NCBI RefSeq assembly: GCF_033100395.1
Contig: NZ_JAWLVJ010000024.1
Coordinates: forward strand, 7,009-71,008
DNA: 64,000 nucleotides
Source of the DNA: Terasakiella sp033100395
GTDB taxonomy: Bacteria > Pseudomonadota > Alphaproteobacteria > Rhodospirillales > Terasakiellaceae
Direction of reading: 5' to 3'
Both the position numbers and the translations under genes were made by a program. The notes under the pieces are model-generated. The model made no database searches, was not told the origin of the DNA, and worked only from the letters and a program-made list of their open reading frames with translations. Below, piece by piece: positions 52,862 through 61,483 of the stretch. Each line of letters opens with the position of its first letter. The first letter of the stretch is position 1.

Positions 52862-53677
52862 ATGTTTGGTCGTCTTTTGAAGACATTCGCTCTTGGAGCA
52901 TCTCTTGCCGTGGCTTTTTCACAAGGTCCGGCGCAGGCAGATAAACTGGATGATGTGATTGACAATGGTGTGCTGCGTTGTGGCGTCGTTCTGGATTTTC
53001 CGCCTATTGGCTATCGCGATGCCAACAACGAACCGGCCGGTTTCGACGTTGAATATTGCAAAGACTTGGCAAAAGCATTGGAAGTCGAAGCCAAGATCAT
53101 GCCTGCCACCTGGGCAGAACGTCTTCCCATGATCGTTACCAATCGTGCTGACGTGGTGTTTGGTGCGACGTCTGATTCATTGGCGCGTGCCAAAACGGTT
53201 GGGTTCACCATCCCTTATGCAATTTATTTCGCGCAGGCTGTTGTCGGCAAAGACAGTGGCGTTGTGACATTTGAAGACCTGAAAGGCAAGCGCGTGGCCG
53301 CTGCTGTTGGCACAGTGCCGGAACAGGAATATCTGAAAATCGCCAAAGAACGTGGCTGGGAAAAAGACTATCAGGGCTATCAAAGCGAAAATGAAGTCTT
53401 TCTGGCTGTGGCACAGGGTAAGGCTGATGTCGGCATTACAACAAATACAGCTGTAAAGCCGATTGTTGACAAGTATGACACGGTCATTGCTGGTCCTCGC
53501 ATGCCTTGGACGACGGACTACACGTCTGTTGTTGGTCCACGCAAAGATATCCCATGGCTGAACTATCTGAACCTGTTTGTCACCCATCAGGTTCGTTCCG
53601 GTCGCTATGGTGAACTTTGGGAACAATATGTGGGTGGTGACGCCCCAGAACTGCGCATTCCCGGCGTTATGTATTAA
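52862..53677 (+). CDS. Polar amino acid ABC transporter binding protein (hydroxyproline operon)
   Basis: A 271-residue SBP_bac_3 protein. Signal peptide at residues 1-26 (cleavage near AQADK). The mature start is LDDVIDNGVLRCGVVLDFPP, followed by GYRDANNEPAGFDVEYCKDL. ATG 52862 with GGAGGT upstream is chosen over the in-frame TTG at 52850. It heads an operon whose enzymes degrade hydroxyproline, so 4-hydroxyproline or its isomers is the likely ligand (context inference). Confidence 0.9.
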   Translation: MFGRLLKTFALGASLAVAFSQGPAQADKLDDVIDNGVLRCGVVLDFPPIGYRDANNEPAGFDVEYCKDLAKALEVEAKIMPATWAERLPMIVTNRADVVFGATSDSLARAKTVGFTIPYAIYFAQAVVGKDSGVVTFEDLKGKRVAAAVGTVPEQEYLKIAKERGWEKDYQGYQSENEVFLAVAQGKADVGITTNTAVKPIVDKYDTVIAGPRMPWTTDYTSVVGPRKDIPWLNYLNLFVTHQVRSGRYGELWEQYVGGDAPELRIPGVMY

Positions 53678-53684
53678 TCCTAAA

Positions 53685-53714
53685 TCGTCATCCCCGCTTT
53701 TGCGGGGATGACGA
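53685..53714. repeat. REP-like palindrome / stem-loop between binding protein and permease genes
   Basis: TCGTCATCCCCGC (53685-53697) and GCGGGGATGACGA (53702-53714) are perfect 13-bp arms with a TTTT loop. The CGTCATCCCCGC...GCGGGGATGACG form resembles small extragenic palindromes spread in many proteobacterial genomes. It may also act as an mRNA-processing or attenuation hairpin. It contains an in-frame ATG (53708) that would be a poor start codon. Confidence 0.75.
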
Positions 53715-53728
53715 AGAAAGTTAGTAAA

Positions 53729-54388
53729 ATGGATTATAATTTTCATTGGCGCCCGGTTTTCAAGAGACTGCCTGAACTGTTGGATGCAGGCCTGCTCACC
53801 ATGGAAGTTGCCGTGCTTTCCATGATCATCGGGATTATCGCCGGACTATTGCTGGCCCTTGCCCGCATGTCTGCCCCGGCCCCGATCAGATGGTTTGCCA
53901 CCAGTTGGGTGGAACTGGCGCGCAACACACCGGTTTTGTTTCAACTCTTCTTTTTCGGTTTTGGTATTGGTGCCTTTGGTGTCCACCTCAGTCCTTATTT
54001 TATCGTTTTGGCGGGGTTGAGTTTTAACAATGCAGGTTATCTGGCTGAAAACTTCCGTGGTGGTTTTCAGGCCGTTCCCAAGACACAGCTAAATGCAGCG
54101 CGGTCTTTGGGCATGACTGCCACCCAAGCCTATGTGCGCATCATCATTCCGCAGGTGTTGCGGATCGTTTATCACCCGATGACCAACCAGATGGTCTGGG
54201 CGGTGTTGATGAGCTCCCTTGGCATGATGGTTGGTTTTCGTGAACTCTCAGGCGAGACCCAGTTCTTTGCCTCAAAGACCTATCGCATTTTCGAATATTT
54301 CGCCATGACCGCTGTCATCTATTACGCCATCGTCAAGATCATCCTTGGCGGTTCCAAACTGGCGGCAACCCGTCTGTTCAGATATTAG
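53729..54388 (+). CDS. Polar amino acid ABC transporter permease 1 (hydroxyproline operon)
   Basis: A 219-residue permease of the HisM/GlnP group. ELARNTPVLFQLFFFGFG is the signature segment, and the EAA loop reads FQAVPKTQLNAARSLGMTAT. ATG 53729 is preferred because the alternative at 53708 is inside the perfect palindrome. The upstream AAGAAAG is a weak ribosome site. Confidence 0.9.
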   Translation: MDYNFHWRPVFKRLPELLDAGLLTMEVAVLSMIIGIIAGLLLALARMSAPAPIRWFATSWVELARNTPVLFQLFFFGFGIGAFGVHLSPYFIVLAGLSFNNAGYLAENFRGGFQAVPKTQLNAARSLGMTATQAYVRIIIPQVLRIVYHPMTNQMVWAVLMSSLGMMVGFRELSGETQFFASKTYRIFEYFAMTAVIYYAIVKIILGGSKLAATRLFRY

Positions 54389-54403
54389 GAAAGGAAGTTT
54401 GAT

Positions 54404-55066
54404 ATGAGTAATACAGCCACTTTCTTTACCGACTTTCAGGCAACAGACCTGTTGTTCCTGGGCGAAGCTGCCGGACGGACATTGTTGATTTCAGCTGTTT
54501 CCATTTCCATTGGCACTGTGCTGGGTATTATTTTCGGCTGGTCGCTGGAAGCATCCAAATTCGCTGCACGGGCAACCATAGGCACAGTGTTGGATGTCTT
54601 TCGAAGTGTGCCACTGATCATTCAACTTGTTCTGTTTTACAATTTCTTCCCCATTATCGGGTGGAACCTGGACCCGTTTGCTTCTGGTGCGTTTGTTTTG
54701 AGCATCTATACCGCAGCGCTTGTTGCCCAGGTGGCACGTGCCGGGATTGAAGCTGTTGGTTCCCCCATGCGCCGGGCGTCGCGTTCTTTGGGGATGAGCT
54801 ATTGGCAGGACCTGCGCTATGTGGTCTGGCCCATCGGATTGCGCGCCGTCTTTCCTGCATGGGTCGGTGTGGCCCTTAGTGTGGTCAAGGACAGTGCCCT
54901 TGTTTCGGTACTTGGCTACATGGAACTGCTGCGTGCGTCCCAAATTCTGATCACGCGCACACAGGAACCCTTCATCATTCTGGCAGCGGCAGGGGCGTTC
55001 TATTTCGCGCTTTCCTATCCGCTCTCCAAATACTCACAAAAATTAGAAGAAAGGTGGGCCTCATGA
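54404..55066 (+). CDS. Polar amino acid ABC transporter permease 2 (hydroxyproline operon)
   Basis: A 220-residue partner permease. The signature is VFRSVPLIIQLVLFYNFFPI and the EAA loop is IEAVGSPMRRASRSLGMSYW. AGGAAAGGAAG precedes the ATG. Its stop overlaps the ATPase start by ATGA. Confidence 0.92.
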   Translation: MSNTATFFTDFQATDLLFLGEAAGRTLLISAVSISIGTVLGIIFGWSLEASKFAARATIGTVLDVFRSVPLIIQLVLFYNFFPIIGWNLDPFASGAFVLSIYTAALVAQVARAGIEAVGSPMRRASRSLGMSYWQDLRYVVWPIGLRAVFPAWVGVALSVVKDSALVSVLGYMELLRASQILITRTQEPFIILAAAGAFYFALSYPLSKYSQKLEERWAS

Positions 55067-55785
55067 TTGAGATCAAAGGACTCCACAAATATTTCGGGAA
55101 ACTTCATGTCCTGAAAGGCATTGATCTGAATGTGGACAAAGGCGAAGTCCTCAGCGTTATCGGGTCATCCGGTTCGGGTAAATCCACATTGCTTTACTGT
55201 ATCAACGGGCTGGAAGATATCCAGGAAGGCCAGGTTGTTGTGGATGAAACCGACGTTCATGCCAACGGCACCTGCGTTAACAAGCTGCGTCAGAAACTTG
55301 GGATGGTTTTTCAGCAATGGAATAGTTTTCCCCATCTGACAGCTGTTGAAAATGTGGCACTTGCGCCAAAGATCGTCAAAAAGAAATCCAAAGATGAAGC
55401 CATGGCCATTGCTGAAAAACAGCTCAAGCATGTTGGGTTAGGGGATAAGCTGGATGTTTATCCATCTGCCCTGTCCGGTGGCCAGCAGCAACGCCTTGCC
55501 ATTGCACGCGCTTTGGCGATGGAACCAGAATATATGCTGTTTGACGAAGCAACTTCCGCGCTGGATCCGGAACTGGTCGGCGAAGTGCTGGAAACCATGC
55601 GCATGTTGGCCGAAGAAGGCATGACGATGATTTGTGTCACCCACGAAATGGGCTTTGCCCGCGATGTTTCAGATCGTGTTGCTTATTTCCATCAGGGGAT
55701 CATGGAAGAAATCGGCCCGCCGGAACAAATCTTCGGTTCTCCCCAAAGTGAACATACACAGAAATTCCTGGCGAACGTTCGCTAG
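55063..55785 (+). CDS. Polar amino acid ABC transporter ATPase (hydroxyproline operon)
   Basis: A 240-residue GlnQ-like ATPase: Walker A GSSGSGKST, Q-loop FQQWNSFPHLT, signature LSGGQQQRLAIARALAM, Walker B YMLFDEATSALDPE and switch VTHEMGFAR. It is coupled to permease 2 by ATGA and followed 53 bp later by the first catabolic enzyme. Confidence 0.94.
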   Translation: MIEIKGLHKYFGKLHVLKGIDLNVDKGEVLSVIGSSGSGKSTLLYCINGLEDIQEGQVVVDETDVHANGTCVNKLRQKLGMVFQQWNSFPHLTAVENVALAPKIVKKKSKDEAMAIAEKQLKHVGLGDKLDVYPSALSGGQQQRLAIARALAMEPEYMLFDEATSALDPELVGEVLETMRMLAEEGMTMICVTHEMGFARDVSDRVAYFHQGIMEEIGPPEQIFGSPQSEHTQKFLANVR

Positions 55786-55838
55786 GCCCCTCACATCTAT
55801 TTTTAACTATACTCTCTACAAAGCAAAGGAATACGGAC

Positions 55839-56744
55839 ATGTGGAAAGGTATGATGCCTGCCGTTACAACCAAATTTAAAGAAGACGGATCAATCGATGC
55901 AGCCGAAATGGAACGTTGCATTGGCCTGCAGATGGATGCGGGCAATGCGGGCGTGATCGTCTGCGGTACATTGGGTGAAGGCTCCATGCTGTCACTTGAT
56001 GAACGCATTGAGGTTTTGAAAATTGCCAAAAGTGCCTGCGGTAACAAACCCGTCTTGCTGACGGTTAACGAAGCGGGCACCCGTGAGGCTTGCCAATTGG
56101 CGCAGATGGGCAACAAGGCTGGTGCGGATGGCCTGATGGCTGTGCCGTCCCCGATCTATCACACAGACCGCCAGGAAACACTGGATAACTTGAATGCAAT
56201 CGCGCAAGCGGGTGATCTGCCCATCATGATCTATTCCAACCGTGTGGCTTACCGTGTGGATGTGACGCCGGACATGATGATGGAACTGGCTGCTGATGAA
56301 CGTTTTGTTGCCATCAAGGAAAGTTCTGATGATATTCGTCGCACAACTGAAGTGTTCAACACCTGTGGTGATCGTTATGCGGTATTTACAGGCGTTGACA
56401 ACCTGGGGCTTGAAGCCTTGTGCATGGGTGCTGATGGCTGGGTATCCGGCGTATCTATCGCATTCCCGGAAGAAAACCAGCGTCTGTATGATCTGTTCCG
56501 CGCAGGCCGTCTGGAAGAAGCGCGCGAGATTTATCGCTGGATGCGCCCGTTGCTTGATCTGGATGTTTCAACCCATCTGGTGCAACAGATTAAACTGGCA
56601 GAAGCCATTGCCATTGGATCAACTGAACATGTCCGCGCTCCTCGCAAAATTCTGACAGGCGAACACCGTGCAAGTGTTGAAAAGATCGTTCGTGATCAAA
56701 TCGCCATTCGCCCGGACCTGAACAAATTTAAACTGGCAGCGTAA
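55839..56744 (+). CDS. DapA-family lyase, probable 1-pyrroline-4-hydroxy-2-carboxylate deaminase
   Basis: A 301-residue TIM-barrel protein of the dihydrodipicolinate synthase/N-acetylneuraminate lyase family. The Schiff-base lysine is Lys160 (FVAIKESS) and the partner tyrosine Tyr132 (IMIYSNR). The phosphate/carboxylate loop reads GTLGEGSM rather than the GTTGE of true DapA. Between a hydroxyproline-type transporter and a 2-oxoglutarate semialdehyde dehydrogenase, the known role is deamination of 1-pyrroline-4-hydroxy-2-carboxylate to 2-oxoglutarate semialdehyde. Lysine synthesis is unlikely in this operon. Confidence 0.85.
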   Translation: MWKGMMPAVTTKFKEDGSIDAAEMERCIGLQMDAGNAGVIVCGTLGEGSMLSLDERIEVLKIAKSACGNKPVLLTVNEAGTREACQLAQMGNKAGADGLMAVPSPIYHTDRQETLDNLNAIAQAGDLPIMIYSNRVAYRVDVTPDMMMELAADERFVAIKESSDDIRRTTEVFNTCGDRYAVFTGVDNLGLEALCMGADGWVSGVSIAFPEENQRLYDLFRAGRLEEAREIYRWMRPLLDLDVSTHLVQQIKLAEAIAIGSTEHVRAPRKILTGEHRASVEKIVRDQIAIRPDLNKFKLAA

Positions 56745-56745
56745 A

Positions 56746-58176
56746 ATGACGACATTTCCAAACCTGATCGGCGGGGAATGGACAATGGGGACCCAACAGG
56801 TCCCCAACGTCAACCCGTCCGATACGAATGATATCATTGGGGAGGCTGCCTCAGCCACTGCCGATGAAATGAACCGCGCAATTGAGTTGGCAGCTGAGGC
56901 GCAAATCAGTTGGGGGGCTTCAACGCCGCAAACCCGTTTTGATATTCTGGATGCTATCGGTACAGACATTCTGGCGCGCAAGGATGAACTGGGTGATCTG
57001 TTGTCACGTGAAGAAGGCAAGACATTGGCTGAAGGCATCGGTGAAGTGATGCGCGCGGGGCAAATCTTCAAATTCTTTGCAGGTGAAGCGTTGCGTATCC
57101 CCGGGGAACGTCTGGATTCAATTCGTCCCGGTGTGGATGTGGATATGCGCCGTGAGCCCGTTGGGGTTATCGGGCTGATTACACCCTGGAATTTCCCCAT
57201 CGCCATTCCAGCCTGGAAAATTGCTCCGGCTTTGGCTTACGGCAATGCGGTTATCCTTAAAGCGGCAGAAGCAGTACCGGGGTCTGCCTGGGCGCTGGCG
57301 GAGATCATTGAAAAGTCCGGCCTGCCCAAAGGGGTTTTCAATCTGGTCAATGGTCGTGGTTCTGAGATTGGTCCGGTTATGATTGAACATCCAAAAGTTC
57401 AGGCGATTTCCTTTACAGGGTCGGTTCAGACCGGGCGTGCTGTTGCACAAGCCTGTGCCAAGCATTTGAAGAAAGTGCAGTTGGAAATGGGCGGTAAGAA
57501 CCCGATGGTCGTTCTGGATGATGCGGATCTGGATATCGCGGTCAATACATGCGTTAATGGTGCATTTTTTTCAACTGGTCAACGTTGCACGGCCTCCAGT
57601 CGGATGATTGTCACCAAGGGTATCTATGATAAATTTGTTGATGCCATGATCAATGCGGTTTCATCTCTGAAAGTGGGTGATGCTCGTGATGCTTCCACAC
57701 AAATTGGTCCGGTGATTGATGAGCGCCAGCTTGAAAAAGATTTGGAATATATCGACATTGCCAAGGCCGAAGGGGCCAAGCTGGCCTGTGGTGGAGCGAA
57801 AATTGACGGGAAAGGGCATTACATGTCACCTGCCTTGTTTATCGATACTACCAACGACATGCGCATCAACCGCGAAGAAATCTTCGGTCCTGTAGCAACC
57901 ATTATCAAGGCAAATGATTATGAAGAAGCGCTGGCAATCGCCAATGACACCGAATTTGGCCTGTCAGCAGGTATCTGCACAACGTCTTTGAAATACGCAT
58001 CTGACTTTAAAGCGCGTGCCAAAGCTGGCATGGTGATGGTGAATTTGCCAACAGCCGGGGTGGATTATCATGTCCCGTTTGGTGGCGCAAAAGGGTCCAG
58101 TTACGGATCGCGTGAACAAGGGCGTTATGCGGTAGAATTCTATACCGCCGTCAAAACGTCTTACACTCAGGCTTAA
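56746..58176 (+). CDS. 2-oxoglutarate (alpha-ketoglutaric) semialdehyde dehydrogenase
   Basis: A 476-residue aldehyde dehydrogenase with PWNFP (Asn149), general base Glu247 (LEMGGKNP) and nucleophile Cys281 (FFSTGQRCTAS). The GQRCTA context is typical of the 2-oxoglutarate semialdehyde group rather than GabD (TCVC). It starts 1 bp after the DapA-like stop and would oxidise that enzyme's product to 2-oxoglutarate. Confidence 0.88.
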   Translation: MTTFPNLIGGEWTMGTQQVPNVNPSDTNDIIGEAASATADEMNRAIELAAEAQISWGASTPQTRFDILDAIGTDILARKDELGDLLSREEGKTLAEGIGEVMRAGQIFKFFAGEALRIPGERLDSIRPGVDVDMRREPVGVIGLITPWNFPIAIPAWKIAPALAYGNAVILKAAEAVPGSAWALAEIIEKSGLPKGVFNLVNGRGSEIGPVMIEHPKVQAISFTGSVQTGRAVAQACAKHLKKVQLEMGGKNPMVVLDDADLDIAVNTCVNGAFFSTGQRCTASSRMIVTKGIYDKFVDAMINAVSSLKVGDARDASTQIGPVIDERQLEKDLEYIDIAKAEGAKLACGGAKIDGKGHYMSPALFIDTTNDMRINREEIFGPVATIIKANDYEEALAIANDTEFGLSAGICTTSLKYASDFKARAKAGMVMVNLPTAGVDYHVPFGGAKGSSYGSREQGRYAVEFYTAVKTSYTQA

Positions 58177-58186
58177 GGGAAACGCC

Positions 58187-59422
58187 ATGGAGAAGTCACA
58201 ACGCATTATTGTCATTGGTGGCGGCATTGTCGGTCTTGCCATTGCTGAAAAGCTTTGTGCAGAAGGTAAAGACGTCACCCTTATTGAGAAAGAGACAATT
58301 GCCGCCGGGGCCTCTCAGGGCAATGCGGCAGGGTTGGCTTTTTCCGATATTATGCCACTGGCTTCACCTGGCATCCTGAAAAAGGCGATCAAGTGGTTCC
58401 TCGATCCACTTGGTCCCTTTGCCGTGGTGGCGCAGGACTTGCCACATACGTTTGGTTGGCTCCTGCGGTTTTTAAAAGCTGCACGTCCGGCACAATTTAA
58501 GAAAAGCATTGATGTACAGGCGGCACTGATGCATTTGGCGAAAGATACTTTCCCGGAGATGCTGGAACGCAGCAATCTGTCATCCATGGTGCGCACCAAC
58601 GGTGCCCTGCATCTTTATGAAACTATGGCTTCTTATCAAACGGACCTTGAAAAATGGCAGTTTCGAAAAGAACATAATATAGCTTTTCAAACTTATGAAG
58701 GCGATGCCCTTCATTCCTTTCAACCGGGCCTGAGCCCCTCTTTTGTCGCAGGAATTTTTGCATCGGAATGGCAATCGGTCAGTAACCCGCTGGATTTCTG
58801 TCAGGCCCTGCATAAGCATCTGAATGAAAAAGGTGTGGAGACGGTTTATGGGGAGGTCTCAAACCTTGCAGACGGTCTGGTTACCTTGAAAAATGGTGAT
58901 CAACTGAGTGCAGACAAAATCATTCTCGCTGCGGGTCCCTGGTCTTCAAAACTCAGTTCAAAACTTGGCGACCCGGTTCCGTTGATTGGGGAACGTGGCT
59001 ATAATACCACCTTACCCAAAACAGCTTTTGACGGCCTGGATCACACGCTTGTTTTTTCCGATCATGGTTTTGTCGTGGTGCCTTTATCCGACGGGGTGCG
59101 TATCGGTGGGGCATCAGAAATCGCCAAACTGGACCGCGCAGCCAATTACAAACGCTGCAAAGCCATGATGACCAAAGCCACACGCCTGCTGCCTGAACTT
59201 AAGACGAACGATGGTGTGGAATGGATGGGGGCACGCCCGGCCGTACCCGATACTTTGCCAGTGATTAGTTATGCCAGTCGATCCAAAAACATTATTTATA
59301 CGTTTGGTCATGGTCATTTGGGTTTGACACAATCCAGTGCAACCGCTCAACTCGTCTGTGAACTTGTGGACAATCAGGAAACCTCCATCGATATCACCGC
59401 ACTTCGCGTCAACCGATTTTAA
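58187..59422 (+). CDS. FAD-dependent D-amino acid dehydrogenase, probable D-hydroxyproline dehydrogenase
   Basis: A 411-residue DAO/DadA-family flavoprotein. The N-terminal Rossmann motif is VIGGGIVGLAIAEKL, followed by LIEKE as ribose-binding acid, GNAAGLAFSD, and a C-terminal FGHGHLGLTQSS flavin-closing segment. With a 4-hydroxyproline epimerase next door, the expected reaction is oxidation of cis-4-hydroxy-D-proline to 1-pyrroline-4-hydroxy-2-carboxylate. Electrons probably go to the respiratory chain as in DadA, not to oxygen. Confidence 0.87.
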   Translation: MEKSQRIIVIGGGIVGLAIAEKLCAEGKDVTLIEKETIAAGASQGNAAGLAFSDIMPLASPGILKKAIKWFLDPLGPFAVVAQDLPHTFGWLLRFLKAARPAQFKKSIDVQAALMHLAKDTFPEMLERSNLSSMVRTNGALHLYETMASYQTDLEKWQFRKEHNIAFQTYEGDALHSFQPGLSPSFVAGIFASEWQSVSNPLDFCQALHKHLNEKGVETVYGEVSNLADGLVTLKNGDQLSADKIILAAGPWSSKLSSKLGDPVPLIGERGYNTTLPKTAFDGLDHTLVFSDHGFVVVPLSDGVRIGGASEIAKLDRAANYKRCKAMMTKATRLLPELKTNDGVEWMGARPAVPDTLPVISYASRSKNIIYTFGHGHLGLTQSSATAQLVCELVDNQETSIDITALRVNRF

Positions 59423-59441
59423 TAAAAAGGAAGAACAAGAA

Positions 59442-60443
59442 ATGACACGTCACACATTTTTCTGCATTGATGGGCATACATGCGGCAATCCGGTGCGTCT
59501 GGTTGCAGGCGGCGGGCCTGACCTTCAGGGCGATACGATGCTTGAAAAACGCGCGCATTTCCTGAAAGAGTTTGACTGGATCAGAACCGGGTTGATGTTT
59601 GAACCACGCGGTCATGACATGATGTCCGGGTCTATTCTGTATCCACCGACCCGTGAGGATTGTGACGTTGCCATCTTATATATCGAAACATCCGGCTGTC
59701 TGCCCATGTGCGGGCACGGTACAATCGGCACCGTAACCATGGCCATTGAAAACGGTTTGGTTACTCCAAAAACACCTGGTGTTTTGAACCTGGATACACC
59801 TGCGGGAAAGGTGGTCGCGGAATATAAACAAGTCGGCGATTATGTTGAAGAAGTCCGCCTGACCAATGTACCTTCCTTTCTTTATAAAGAAGGTCTGTGT
59901 GTTGAACTTGACGGGCTGGGCGATATCTTTGTTGATGTGGCCTATGGCGGTAATTTCTATGCCATTGTGGATGCACAAAGTAATTTTCAGGATTTGGCGG
60001 ACTTTACCGCAGGTGAACTGATCGGATTTAGCCCCAAGCTGCGTGCTGCCCTGAATGAAAAATACGATTTTATCCATCCTGAAAAAACGGATATTCAAGG
60101 CCTGAGCCATATCCTGTGGACAGGCAACACAACGCAATCCGAAGCCACAGCGCGTAATGCTGTTTTTTATGGGGACAAGGCGATTGATCGTTCCCCGTGC
60201 GGGACCGGAACCTCATCGCGTATGGCGCAATGGGCGGCGATGGGGAAACTGGGTGTGGGTGATGAATTTATTCATGAAAGCATCATCGGGTCCATGTTCA
60301 AAGGGCGTGTAGAAGGCAAGACAAAGGTGGGTGATTATGACGCCATCATTCCATCCGTTGCCGGCTGGGCCCGAATGACCGGAACCAACACGATTTATAT
60401 CGATGATCGGGACCCTTATGCTCATGGCTTTGTGGTGAAATAA
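59442..60443 (+). CDS. 4-hydroxyproline 2-epimerase (proline racemase family)
   Basis: A 333-residue proline racemase superfamily enzyme with both catalytic cysteines: Cys90 in PMCGHGT and Cys253 in DRSPCGTGTSS. It converts trans-4-hydroxy-L-proline to cis-4-hydroxy-D-proline, the first step of the pathway encoded around it. The frame opens at 59337, inside the previous gene; ATG 59442 with AAAAGGAAG upstream is preferred and gives the family length of about 333. Proline racemase itself is possible but less consistent with the operon. Confidence 0.88.
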   Translation: MTRHTFFCIDGHTCGNPVRLVAGGGPDLQGDTMLEKRAHFLKEFDWIRTGLMFEPRGHDMMSGSILYPPTREDCDVAILYIETSGCLPMCGHGTIGTVTMAIENGLVTPKTPGVLNLDTPAGKVVAEYKQVGDYVEEVRLTNVPSFLYKEGLCVELDGLGDIFVDVAYGGNFYAIVDAQSNFQDLADFTAGELIGFSPKLRAALNEKYDFIHPEKTDIQGLSHILWTGNTTQSEATARNAVFYGDKAIDRSPCGTGTSSRMAQWAAMGKLGVGDEFIHESIIGSMFKGRVEGKTKVGDYDAIIPSVAGWARMTGTNTIYIDDRDPYAHGFVVK

Positions 60444-60444
60444 C

Positions 60445-61482
60445 ATGCGTTCAAACAAGATCATTCATATTGTCGGCTGCCATGCAGAAGGCGAAGTGGG
60501 CGATGTCATCGTTGGCGGTGTTGCCCCACCACCTGGCGATACATTGTGGGAGCAATCACGTTTTATTGCGAAAAATGAAACCCTTCGCAATTTCGTTTTA
60601 AATGAACCACGTGGCGGTGTCTTTCGACACGTAAATCTTCTGGTCCCGCCAAAGAACCCCGAAGCACAGATGGGCTGGATCATTATGGAACCGGAAGACA
60701 CACCGCCCATGTCCGGATCAAATTCCATTTGTGTGTCCACGGTGCTGTTGGAAACAGGTATCCTGCCCATGACAGAACCTGTCACCGAACTGACACTTGA
60801 AGCCCCGGGTGGACTGGTTCGCATCAAGGCTGATTGCAAGAATGGCAAGGTCGAAAAGGTTGCGGTGCAGAATGTCCCAAGCTTTGTTGACAAGCTGGAT
60901 GCAAGGCTGGAAGTGGAAGGTCTGGGCACTCTGACGGTTGATACGGCCTTTGGTGGGGATAGCTTTGTGATGGCAAGTGCGAAAGAACTTGGGTTTGCCA
61001 TCACCCCTGATGAAGCACGAAAATTGGCAGAAACAGGCATCAAAATTACAAATGCTGCCAATGAACAATTGGGTTTTCATCATCCAACCAATCCGGATTG
61101 GACCCATTGTTCTTTCTGCCAGATACATGCCCCCATGACTCATGAAGACGGCATTAAATCTGTCAAAAATACAGTTGTCATTCAACCCGGCAAACTGGAC
61201 CGTTCGCCAACGGGGACAGGTGTTTCTGCCCGTATGGCCGTGCTGCATGCCCGTGGTCTGATGGAAGTGGGAGAAAAATACATCGCACGTTCTGTCATCG
61301 ATTCACGCTTTGACGGGCGCATCGTCAAAACAACAAAGGTTGGCAATAAAGACGCGATTATCCCCGAACTTTCCGGTCGTGGCTGGATCACCGGGACCTC
61401 TCAGCATATGCTGGACCCGTCTGACCCCTGGCCGCAGGGTTACCGTATCGGGGATACCTGGCCCATGTTGAAAGGTAAGTAA
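60445..61482 (+). CDS. Proline racemase family protein with Ser/Thr active site, probable trans-3-hydroxy-L-proline dehydratase
   Basis: A 345-residue second member of the superfamily, starting 2 bp after the epimerase stop. Both catalytic cysteines are replaced: the first position is Ser90 (PPMSGSNSIC) and the second Thr256 (DRSPTGTGVSA). A threonine at the second position is known from trans-3-hydroxy-L-proline dehydratases, which eliminate water to give 1-pyrroline-2-carboxylate. The serine at the first site makes it a less typical case. The reductase encoded next would take that product to proline. Confidence 0.75.
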   Translation: MRSNKIIHIVGCHAEGEVGDVIVGGVAPPPGDTLWEQSRFIAKNETLRNFVLNEPRGGVFRHVNLLVPPKNPEAQMGWIIMEPEDTPPMSGSNSICVSTVLLETGILPMTEPVTELTLEAPGGLVRIKADCKNGKVEKVAVQNVPSFVDKLDARLEVEGLGTLTVDTAFGGDSFVMASAKELGFAITPDEARKLAETGIKITNAANEQLGFHHPTNPDWTHCSFCQIHAPMTHEDGIKSVKNTVVIQPGKLDRSPTGTGVSARMAVLHARGLMEVGEKYIARSVIDSRFDGRIVKTTKVGNKDAIIPELSGRGWITGTSQHMLDPSDPWPQGYRIGDTWPMLKGK

Positions 61483-61483
61483 C

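Noticed and set aside
55839..56744. Lysine-biosynthetic dihydrodipicolinate synthase (dapA)
   Set aside because: The loop is GTLGEG rather than GTTGE, and the gene is embedded in a hydroxyproline catabolic operon.
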